Shown here piece after piece: positions 1 through 4,995 of a stretch of 8,281 nt of DNA. Origin of the DNA: JADGGV01 sp035715725 (GTDB lineage: Bacteria > Gemmatimonadota > Gemmatimonadetes > Longimicrobiales > RSA9). The notes beneath the pieces are model-generated. The model ran no database searches and was not told the origin of the DNA. It saw only the letters and a list, made by a program, of their open reading frames with translations. Every line of letters begins with the position of its first letter. Within the stretch, counting starts at the first letter, position 1. Location of the stretch: assembly GCA_035715725.1 (NCBI GenBank), contig DASTKT010000005.1, positions 1 through 8,281 of the forward strand. The letters are read 5' to 3'. The translations under genes and the position numbers were made by a program.

Positions 1-175
1 ATCCGTTCCCGTCCCGGCCCACCCGCCAGGTGAACATCCGCTTCGTGTGCCTCCCATCCGTGCGCGGGGGGTTGCCCCGCGGCGCGGACTCGCGCGATCC
101 TTCGACCTTGCCAGCCGCGGCCGGCGGGGGCGGCGCGGGGAGAGCGGACCGAGGCACGGGAGCGGGAGTCGTCGC

Positions 176-1000
176 ATGATCGTGCACCTGATCGACGGCA
201 CGTACGAGCTGTTCCGGCACTTCTACGGGATCCGCCGCTTCACGAAGGGCGCGGACCCGCCGTTCGGCGCCGTGCTCGGCGTGCTGCGGACGGTGCTGCA
301 GACGCTGGAGTCGGGGGCGACGCACGCCGGCGTGGCGACCGACCACGTGGTCGAGTCGTTCCGCAACGAGCTGTGGGCGGACTACAAGACGGGCGAGGGG
401 ATCGAGCCGGCGCTGCAGGCGCAGTTCCAGCCGCTGGAGGATGCGCTCGCGGCAATGGGCGTGGCGGTCTGGCCGATGGTCGAGCTGGAGGCGGACGACG
501 GGCTCGCCTCGGCGGCGCGGCTCGCGGCCGAGGACCCGGCGGTCGAGCAGGTCCGCATCTGGACGCCCGACAAGGACCTGGCGCAGAGCGTCCGCGGCGA
601 GAGAATCGTGCAGGTCGACCGCAAGTCCGGGAAGGTGCGCGACGAGGCCGGCGTGCGCGAGAAGTTCGGCGTCGCGCCGGCGCTGATTCCCGACTACCTC
701 GCCCTGGTCGGCGACGCGGCGGACGGCTACCCCGGGATCCCCGGCATCGGCGCGACCGGCGCCGCGCGCCTGCTGAACCGGTACGGCGCGATCGAGGACT
801 TCCCCGCCGACGTGCTCGGCGACCGCCGCGACCTCGCGCTGCTCTTCAAGGAGCTGGCGACGCTGCGGACCGACGCCCCGCTGTTCCGCGACGTGGACGA
901 GCTGCGCTGGCGCGGCCCGACCGCAGACTTCGCGGAGTGCGCGGCGCGGCTCGGCGACGCTCGCCTGCCGGACCGTTGCCGGAAGCTGCAGCCCGCGTAG
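176..1000 (+). CDS. Stand-alone 5'-3' exonuclease / flap endonuclease (PIN + H3TH)
   Basis: A 274-aa protein of the 5'-3' exonuclease family, which trims 5' flaps and RNA primers in replication and repair. The N-terminal PIN-like nuclease domain (about 1-165) shows the family's acidic metal ligands in order: D7 (LIDG), D56, E105-D107-D108 (ELEADD), D132 and D134 (TPDKDL), D180 and D183 (GDAADG). The helical-arch signature follows D56 with R63, Y70 and K71 (FRNELWADYK). The DNA-binding helix-3-turn-helix is G187-G204 (GIPGIGATGAARLLNRYG), in which the usual K-T of GxKTA is replaced by T-G. There is no polymerase domain, so it is a separate protein and not the N-terminus of Pol I. I chose ATG 176 because GGGAG lies 7 nt upstream and the protein begins directly with the first beta strand; the reading frame stays open back to base 47, but that stretch is Arg/Gly-rich and has no homology-like features. 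The upstream gene is not visible. Confidence 0.9.
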   Translation: MIVHLIDGTYELFRHFYGIRRFTKGADPPFGAVLGVLRTVLQTLESGATHAGVATDHVVESFRNELWADYKTGEGIEPALQAQFQPLEDALAAMGVAVWPMVELEADDGLASAARLAAEDPAVEQVRIWTPDKDLAQSVRGERIVQVDRKSGKVRDEAGVREKFGVAPALIPDYLALVGDAADGYPGIPGIGATGAARLLNRYGAIEDFPADVLGDRRDLALLFKELATLRTDAPLFRDVDELRWRGPTADFAECAARLGDARLPDRCRKLQPA

Positions 1001-1015
1001 CGCGAGCGGTCCGGG

Positions 1016-1034
1016 CGCCGCCCCGCGGGCGGCG
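1016..1034 (+). terminator. GC-only hairpin after the exonuclease gene
   Basis: A perfect 8-bp stem, CGCCGCCC paired with GGGCGGCG around a CGC loop, lies 15 bp after the exonuclease stop codon. No T-tract follows, so it is not a canonical intrinsic terminator. It could slow polymerase or protect the mRNA 3' end. Such GC palindromes also arise by chance at this base composition, so confidence is low. Confidence 0.3.
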
Positions 1035-1055
1035 ATCCCGGCGCGCCGCGGCGGG

Positions 1056-1061
1056 TATCCT
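1056..1061 (+). promoter_or_regulatory. Possible -10 element for the ECF sigma gene
   Basis: TATCCT within GGGTATCCTCCCC is one of few A/T-containing hexamers in the 111-bp gap before the sigma gene, and sits about 50 bp before its start codon. It resembles a TAnnnT-type -10 box. I see no convincing -35 box at the expected distance, so this is a weak call based on position and composition. Confidence 0.25.
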
Positions 1062-1111
1062 CCCCAGATCGCCCTTCAGCGAAAGGTCCTCGTGCTCGTG
1101 AAGAAGGTCCC

Positions 1112-2431
1112 GTGAGCGGCCGGCCCGCTCCCGCCGGCGAACGACCGGGCCGCGCCCCGGCCTCGGACACGCACCGCGTGATCGACGCGGTGTGGCGGAT
1201 CGAGTCGCCGAAGCTGATCGCCGGGCTGACGCGGCTCGTGCGCGACGTGGGCCTGGCCGAGGACCTGGCGCAGGACGCGCTCGTCGTCGCGCTGGAGAAG
1301 TGGCCGGAGACGGGCGTGCCGGACAACCCGGGCGCGTGGCTGATGGCGACGGCGAAGCGGCGCGGAATCGACGCGCTGCGCCGGAGCACGCGCGTCGAGC
1401 GCAAGCACGAGGAGCTGGCCCGCGAGCTGGAGGACCGGCTGGGAAGCGAGGAGGCGGAGCTGGACGCGTCGATCGACGACCCGGTCGGCGACGACCTGCT
1501 GCGCCTCGTCTTCATCTGCTGCCACCCGGTGCTCGCCACGGAGGCGCGCGTCGCGCTCACGCTGCGGCTGCTCGGTGGGCTGACGACCGAGGAGATCGCG
1601 CGGGCGTTCCTCGTGCCGGTGCCGACCGTCGCGCAGCGGATCGTGCGGGCGAAGCGGACGCTGGCCGAGGCGCGCGTCCCGTTCGAGGTGCCGCGCGGCG
1701 AGGAGCTGGCCGGCCGCGTCTCGTCGGTGCTGGAGGTGATCTACCTGATCTTCAACGAGGGCTACTCCGCGACGGCGGGCGACGACTGGGTGCGCCCCGC
1801 GCTCTGCGAGGACGCGCTCCGCCTGGGGCGCATCCTGGCGGAGCTGGCGCCGAATGAGGCGGAGGTGCACGGCCTCGTCGCGTTGATGGAGATCCAGGCG
1901 TCACGGCTGCGCGCACGCGTCGGCCCGGCGGGCGAGCCGATCCTGCTCCTCGACCAGGACCGCGGGCGCTGGGACCAGCTCCTGATCCATCGCGGCCTCG
2001 CGGCGCTGGAGCGGGCCGAGCGGCTCGGCGGGACGCGCGGCCCGTACGCGCTCCAGGCCGCGATCGCCGCCTGCCACGCGCGGGCGCACACCGCGGAGGA
2101 GACGGACTGGCCCCGCATCGCGGCGCTCTACGCCGCGCTCGCGCGGCTCACGCCCTCGCCCGTCGTGGAGCTGAACCGCGCGGTGGCGCTCTCGATGGCG
2201 TTCGGCCCCGCCGCCGGCCTCGAGCTGGTCGATGCGCTGACGGCGGAGCCGTCGCTCAAGGCGTACCACCTGCTTCCGAGCGTGCGCGGCGACCTGCTCG
2301 CGAAGCTCGGGCGGTTCGAGGAGGCGCGGATCGAGCTCGAGCGGGCGGCGTCGCTCACGCGGAACGAGCGGGAGCGGGCGCTGCTGCTGGAGCGGGCGGC
2401 GGAGTGTGGGCGGCGGGCGGCGGGCGGGTGA
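1112..2431 (+). CDS. ECF42-type RNA polymerase sigma factor with C-terminal TPR-like domain
   Basis: A 439-aa extracytoplasmic-function sigma factor. The sigma-2 region is about residues 20-92 (VGLAEDLAQDALVVALEKW, then DNPGAWLMATAKRRGIDALRR). The sigma-4 helix-turn-helix is about 130-184 (FICCHPVL..ALTLRLLGGLTTEEIARAFLVPVPTVAQRIVRAKRTL). After it comes the hallmark of the DUF6596/ECF42 group, YLIFNEGYSA (211-220), and a long helical, TPR-like C-terminal extension to the end. That extension makes the protein about twice the size of a minimal ECF factor, which is normal for ECF42. The start is GTG 1112, with AAGAAGG ending 4 nt upstream. ECF42 genes are usually next to small DGPF/YCII-like protein genes rather than an anti-sigma factor; neither is present here. 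In known members the C-terminal extension, not an anti-sigma factor, is thought to control activity. The target promoters are unknown. Confidence 0.93.
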   Translation: MSGRPAPAGERPGRAPASDTHRVIDAVWRIESPKLIAGLTRLVRDVGLAEDLAQDALVVALEKWPETGVPDNPGAWLMATAKRRGIDALRRSTRVERKHEELARELEDRLGSEEAELDASIDDPVGDDLLRLVFICCHPVLATEARVALTLRLLGGLTTEEIARAFLVPVPTVAQRIVRAKRTLAEARVPFEVPRGEELAGRVSSVLEVIYLIFNEGYSATAGDDWVRPALCEDALRLGRILAELAPNEAEVHGLVALMEIQASRLRARVGPAGEPILLLDQDRGRWDQLLIHRGLAALERAERLGGTRGPYALQAAIAACHARAHTAEETDWPRIAALYAALARLTPSPVVELNRAVALSMAFGPAAGLELVDALTAEPSLKAYHLLPSVRGDLLAKLGRFEEARIELERAASLTRNERERALLLERAAECGRRAAGG

Positions 2432-2476
2432 GGCGGTGAACGGAATTTCTCACAGGGAGCCTGGGAGCACGGGAGA
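2432..2476 (+). repeat. 45-bp repeat, left copy, at 3' end of the sigma gene
   Basis: This begins directly after the sigma gene's TGA stop. It comprises a 29-nt conserved head (GGCGGTGAACGGAATTTC, continuing TCACAGGGAGC) that runs into three 8-bp units of the form NNGGGAGC (2453-2476; the last ends in GA). An inverted copy at 2696-2740 matches the head at 28 of 29 positions. Its orientation relative to the sigma gene equals the orientation of the other copy relative to its own gene. Confidence 0.85.
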
Positions 2477-2521
2477 CCAGCTCGGGCGGCGCCGGTTCGT
2501 GGTGCCGGACCCATCCCTTCT

Positions 2522-2565
2522 GGAGTTGGACCGGTGGACCGAGGGTCACCGGTCCAACTCCTTTT
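2522..2565 (+). terminator. Strong hairpin with short T-tract, probable terminator
   Basis: GGAGTTGGACCGGTG (2522-2536) pairs perfectly with CACCGGTCCAACTCC (2547-2561) across a 10-nt loop, followed by TTTT at 2562-2565. A 15-bp uninterrupted stem is well above chance. It sits about 90 bp after the sigma gene stop and is oriented to terminate rightward transcription. On the other strand no T-run follows the stem, so termination of the glycosidase transcript is less well supported. Confidence 0.6.
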
Positions 2566-2695
2566 GGGGGGTGCACCGGCGTCGTTCGGGTCACCGGTCT
2601 ACCCGAAGATCTCTGATTCCGCATCGAACCCGGCGTACCCCGAATCCAAATTTCAGATCTGACGCGTCGCCCGGTACGCGGCCCACCCCGGGGGT

Positions 2696-2740
2696 GCTCC
2701 CAAGCTCCCCTGCTCCCTGTGAAAAATTCCGTTCACCGCC
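2696..2740 (-). repeat. 45-bp repeat, right copy (inverted), at 3' end of the glycosidase gene
   Basis: This is the inverted partner of 2432-2476. Read on the minus strand from 2740, the head is GGCGGTGAACGGAATTTT continuing TCACAGGGAGC, then AGGGGAGC and TTGGGAGC, again three 8-bp units. The TGA inside the head is the actual stop codon of the glycosidase gene (2733-2735), so the repeat supplies the last codon or two of that protein. The tails differ from the left copy only in the two variable bases of each unit. Confidence 0.85.
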
Positions 2741-4049
2741 GGACGACGAACAACGAGATCCCCACCTTCCTCTCCCCCGCCCTGTCGCTCGGCACGTTCA
2801 CGACGCGGTCGCCGGCGAGGAGGGTGGAGGAGCCGCCGCCGTCGAAGGCGAGGGCGTCGGTGGCGCCGAGGGAGCGCATGAAGTCGGCGAGCTCGACGAG
2901 CGTCATGCCGACGCTGGAGCCGCCGGTCGTCCCCTCGGGCGGGCCGTCCACGGTCACGAGGAGGAGCGTGGCGCTGTCGCGCGAGATGCCGACCGCGGAG
3001 CGGGCGTAGCGGTGGCCGGAGAAGCGGGGGAACGTGCCCTCGAGGGAGTCGGCGCCGGCGGCGACGCTGCTCCCGGCGACGAGGAGGCGCGGCCAGCCGC
3101 CGACGACGAGGGAGAGCGGCCCGTGGTCCGGGTCGAGGCGGAGATGGACGGTGATCGGGCCCTTCCCCGTGAGGAGCGAGTCGAGCCGCGGCCGGGCGGC
3201 GCCGAACGCGGCGAGCGTGGCCGCTCCCGGGGCGAGCGGCGCGCGGCCGATCGGAGCGGGCGCGCCCGCGACCGTGAAGCGGGCGGCGCCGCCGAGCGGG
3301 AGCGCATCGCTCGCGGCGGCGTTCGCCGGCGCCGCGGCCTTGCCGTTCGCGGCGCGCGCGGGCGCGCCGGCCGCGCGGCCGAGCCGGACCTCGACGGCGC
3401 CGGGGATCGTGTCGCCGCGGGGCGCGGAGTCGCGCGCGGCGGTGAAGAGCACGAGGGCGTCGGGCTGGCGGGGCACCTCGTTCACGCCGTCGAGGCGGAG
3501 CACGAGCGGGCGGCCGTTCGCGCCGGCCCGCTCGACCGTGCCGGCGAACGTGAAGCGCTCGATGTAGGGCCGGCCGTCCGCGCCGACGGCGAACTGGCTG
3601 TGCGCGTTGCGGAACGTGTCCCATGGCGAGTCCGTGATCGGCAGCGCCTTGAGCACCCGGCCGTCGAGCACCTGGTTGTTCTCGTTCTCGCCGTTCTTCA
3701 TGTCGAAGAAGTCGCCGTTGATCCCGGCGACGACGTCGCGGCCGGCGGCCTCGAGGCGGCGCGCCATGTCGCTGACGCGCTCGCGGCCGCGGAGCGCATT
3801 GCCGGGCCGGACGGCGACGAGCCCGTAGCGGCCGCCGCGCAGGTCGACGCGCACGACGTGCACGCGCCACGGCCCCTCGGCGAGCATCCGCTCCTCGTGG
3901 ACGACGCCGGGCGCGACGGTGTCGGCGGCGGCGGGCGGGGCGGCGGCCGCGGGGCCGGCCGTGGCCACGGCCTGGGCGCGGGCCGGCGCGGCGGACGCGC
4001 CGGCGCCGGCGAGGACGATGGAGCACAGGACGAGATGGCGTACGGACAT
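2733..4049 (-). CDS. Exported phosphodiester glycosidase family protein (NAGPA domain)
   Basis: A 438-aa protein with a likely signal peptide: MSVRHLVLCS, then a hydrophobic core IVLAGAG and an APARAQA cleavage region near 22-27. The mature part matches the NAGPA/phosphodiester glycosidase domain (the family of the mammalian 'uncovering enzyme' and of bacterial exopolysaccharide-associated proteins). Recognisable blocks are GINGDFFDMKNG (109-120), RSAVGISRDSATLLLVTVDG (350-369), and GMTLVELADFMRSLGATDALAFDGGGSS (381-408), the last being the family signature. Between about 205 and 285 the protein carries an Ala/Gly/Pro-rich, low-complexity stretch, probably a linker or surface insertion. The start is ATG 4049, with AGAGGA 7 nt upstream; upstream in-frame codons are Arg/Ser-rich and overlap the NUDIX gene. 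It probably acts outside the cytoplasmic membrane on a glycan; the substrate is unknown. It lies 25 bp after the NUDIX stop, so co-transcription is likely. Confidence 0.88.
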   Translation of the reverse strand: MSVRHLVLCSIVLAGAGASAAPARAQAVATAGPAAAAPPAAADTVAPGVVHEERMLAEGPWRVHVVRVDLRGGRYGLVAVRPGNALRGRERVSDMARRLEAAGRDVVAGINGDFFDMKNGENENNQVLDGRVLKALPITDSPWDTFRNAHSQFAVGADGRPYIERFTFAGTVERAGANGRPLVLRLDGVNEVPRQPDALVLFTAARDSAPRGDTIPGAVEVRLGRAAGAPARAANGKAAAPANAAASDALPLGGAARFTVAGAPAPIGRAPLAPGAATLAAFGAARPRLDSLLTGKGPITVHLRLDPDHGPLSLVVGGWPRLLVAGSSVAAGADSLEGTFPRFSGHRYARSAVGISRDSATLLLVTVDGPPEGTTGGSSVGMTLVELADFMRSLGATDALAFDGGGSSTLLAGDRVVNVPSDRAGERKVGISLFVVRR

Positions 4050-4074
4050 GCAGCGATTCCTCTCGGGCGTGTGA

Positions 4075-4692
4075 CTACTCGAAGTCCGTCGGCAGCGACG
4101 GGTCCTCGTGGTGCTCGAACATGCGGCGGATCTGGGCGGGCGTGACGCGGCCGAGCGAGAGCGGCGGCAGCGCGTCGGGCGCGAAGAAGCCGACGTCGGA
4201 CGTCTCGGGGCCCGCAGCGGCGGCGCCACCCACGACGTCGCAGAGGAAGAATACCTTGTAAACGTGGTGCGGGTTCGGCGGGTGCCCCTGGCGGTCGCGG
4301 TCCCAGAGCGCGGCGAGCTTGGCGACGCGCACCTCCAGCCCGCTCTCCTCGCGCACCTCCTTGGCCACGGCCTCGGCGGGCGACTCGCCGACGTCGGCCC
4401 AGCCGCCGGGGAGCGTCCAGAGGCCGTCGGCGCGCTCGCGGACGAGGAGGATCCGGCCGGCGTCGAAGGCGGCGCCGCGGACGTCGATCTTCGGCGTCGC
4501 GTAGCCGGTCTCGCGGACGAAGACCTCGCGTGCGGCGTCGGGCGCCAGCTCGCCGAGCACGGCGACGAGGGCGTCCACGCTCCCCAGGATGGCCGTGTAG
4601 CGCTCGAGGTCGAAGGCGTCGCGGCCGTACTGCAGCCCCGTCTGCGCCAACGCCTGGATGCGCCGGAGCTGCTCGAGCCAGAGCGGTGGCAC
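4075..4692 (-). CDS. NUDIX hydrolase with Nudix_N helical N-terminus
   Basis: A 205-aa cytoplasmic NUDIX pyrophosphohydrolase. The N-terminal segment (about 4-60, LWLEQLRRIQALAQTGLQYGRDAFDLERY) matches the small helical domain that precedes the catalytic fold in the Nudix_N (PF12535-like) group, some of which hydrolyse ADP-ribose or CDP-choline. The catalytic domain starts near K68 and contains the Nudix box at 97-119: G97, E103, then KEVREESGL, with the metal-binding E112, E115 and E116. The conserved Arg that opens REUxEE is Lys here (K111), a conservative change. I chose GTG 4692 because GGGAGG lies 5 nt upstream and the protein begins at the expected PPLWLEQL; the open frame further upstream is intergenic DNA. 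The substrate cannot be told from sequence. It heads a probable two-gene minus-strand operon with the secreted glycosidase. Confidence 0.9.
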   Translation of the reverse strand: MPPLWLEQLRRIQALAQTGLQYGRDAFDLERYTAILGSVDALVAVLGELAPDAAREVFVRETGYATPKIDVRGAAFDAGRILLVRERADGLWTLPGGWADVGESPAEAVAKEVREESGLEVRVAKLAALWDRDRQGHPPNPHHVYKVFFLCDVVGGAAAAGPETSDVGFFAPDALPPLSLGRVTPAQIRRMFEHHEDPSLPTDFE

Positions 4693-4719
4693 TCGGTCCT
4701 CCCGTTTTAGCCGATCGAT

Positions 4720-4736
4720 TCCCGCGCGGCGCGGGA
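4720..4736. promoter_or_regulatory. 17-bp palindrome upstream of the NUDIX gene
   Basis: TCCCGCGC-G-GCGCGGGA is a perfect odd-centred palindrome, 27 bp upstream of the NUDIX GTG in the divergent promoter region. Its position fits an operator for a dimeric regulator, or a hairpin in the 5' leader. GC-only palindromes are common at this composition, so the call is tentative. Confidence 0.3.
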
Positions 4737-4777
4737 GCGGGGAAGGTCGGGCGGGCCGGCGCGGGGCGCAAGCGACG

Positions 4778-4859
4778 GAGTGGGAGAGTGGAAGAGCGGG
4801 AGATCGCTGTTTCCCCCACTCGTCCACTCCCCCACTCCCCCATTCTGCCACTCTGCCGG
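4778..4859. repeat. 8-bp-period inverted repeat array
   Basis: The left arm has three 8-bp units, GAGTGGGA, GAGTGGAA, GAGCGGGA (4778-4801). After a 10-nt spacer the right arm has six degenerate units, TCCCCCAC, TCGTCCAC, TCCCCCAC, TCCCCCAT, TCTGCCAC, TCTGCCGG (4812-4859). The arms are complementary: GGAGTGGGAGAGTGG at 4777-4791 matches the reverse complement of 4824-4838 at 14 of 15 positions. The same unit length occurs in the 2432/2740 repeats, which points to a related class of dispersed intergenic element. Confidence 0.8.
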
Positions 4860-4907
4860 CTGCGCTTTTGCGCGCTGCGGCCGGTAGCAGGCGCCCCGTC
4901 GCTCCGC

Positions 4908-4913
4908 TACCTT
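4908..4913 (+). promoter_or_regulatory. Possible -10 element for serA
   Basis: TACCTT inside CGCTACCTTCACG, about 83 bp before the serA ATG, resembles the GGTATCCTCC candidate before the sigma gene. There is no recognisable -35 box. The call is weak and rests on position and on similarity between the two sites. Confidence 0.2.
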
Positions 4914-4995
4914 CACGCGGGTGCGCGCGAGCGGCGCGCGCCGGCCGGGCGGGCGAGCCGGCGGGAGACCAACGCGACGAACCGAGTCGGATTTG

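Larger units (their letters stand above)
2432..2732. other. Convergent intergenic region, 301 bp, no gene
   Basis: This gap separates the 3' ends of the sigma gene (+) and the glycosidase gene (-). It holds the paired 45-bp inverted repeats at its edges, a strong 15-bp-stem hairpin at 2522-2561, a second small hairpin at 2585-2607 (TTCGGGT / ACCCGAA, 9-nt loop), and a 12-bp direct repeat GGGTCACCGGTC at 2543-2554 and 2588-2599. Base composition is visibly lower in G+C than in the flanking genes, particularly at 2600-2660. The one long open frame across it is the antisense shadow of the glycosidase gene. I see no small gene with a credible ribosome site. Confidence 0.75.
4693..4995. other. Divergent intergenic region, 303 bp, promoters and repeats
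   Basis: This separates the NUDIX gene (-) from serA (+), so promoters for both should be here. It contains a 17-bp palindrome (4720-4736) close to the NUDIX start, an 8-bp-period inverted repeat (4778-4859), and a possible -10 hexamer for serA at 4908. Several frames stay open across it, but they are Arg/Gly/Ser-rich and show no family resemblance, so I call no gene. Confidence 0.7.

Noticed and set aside
47..175. N-terminal extension of the exonuclease starting at ATG 47
   Set aside because: It adds 43 Arg/Gly-rich residues before the conserved first strand; ATG 176 has a good ribosome site and begins at the family's normal N-terminus.
3..179. Open frame running from the window edge to a TGA that overlaps the exonuclease ATG (ATGA), as if an upstream gene ended there
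   Set aside because: The translated sequence is Gly/Ala/Arg/Pro-rich with no recognisable motif, and open frames of this size are expected by chance at such GC content. It could be a gene tail, but cannot be supported from 59 codons.
1098..1115. Five-codon micro-ORF (GTG AAG AAG GTC CCG TGA) overlapping the sigma start
   Set aside because: It is too short to judge, and the same AAGAAGG bases serve as the ribosome site for GTG 1112. Leader-peptide control cannot be excluded, but there is no regulatory codon run.
2432..2740. Insertion sequence or CRISPR-like array
   Set aside because: There is no transposase frame, no target-site duplication, and the repeats are two inverted copies rather than direct repeats separated by unique spacers.
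2406..4145. 579-codon plus-strand open frame across the gap and the glycosidase gene
   Set aside because: It is the antisense of the glycosidase gene, with Arg/Gly/Glu-rich low-complexity translation and no domain; the minus strand has the signal peptide and NAGPA motifs.
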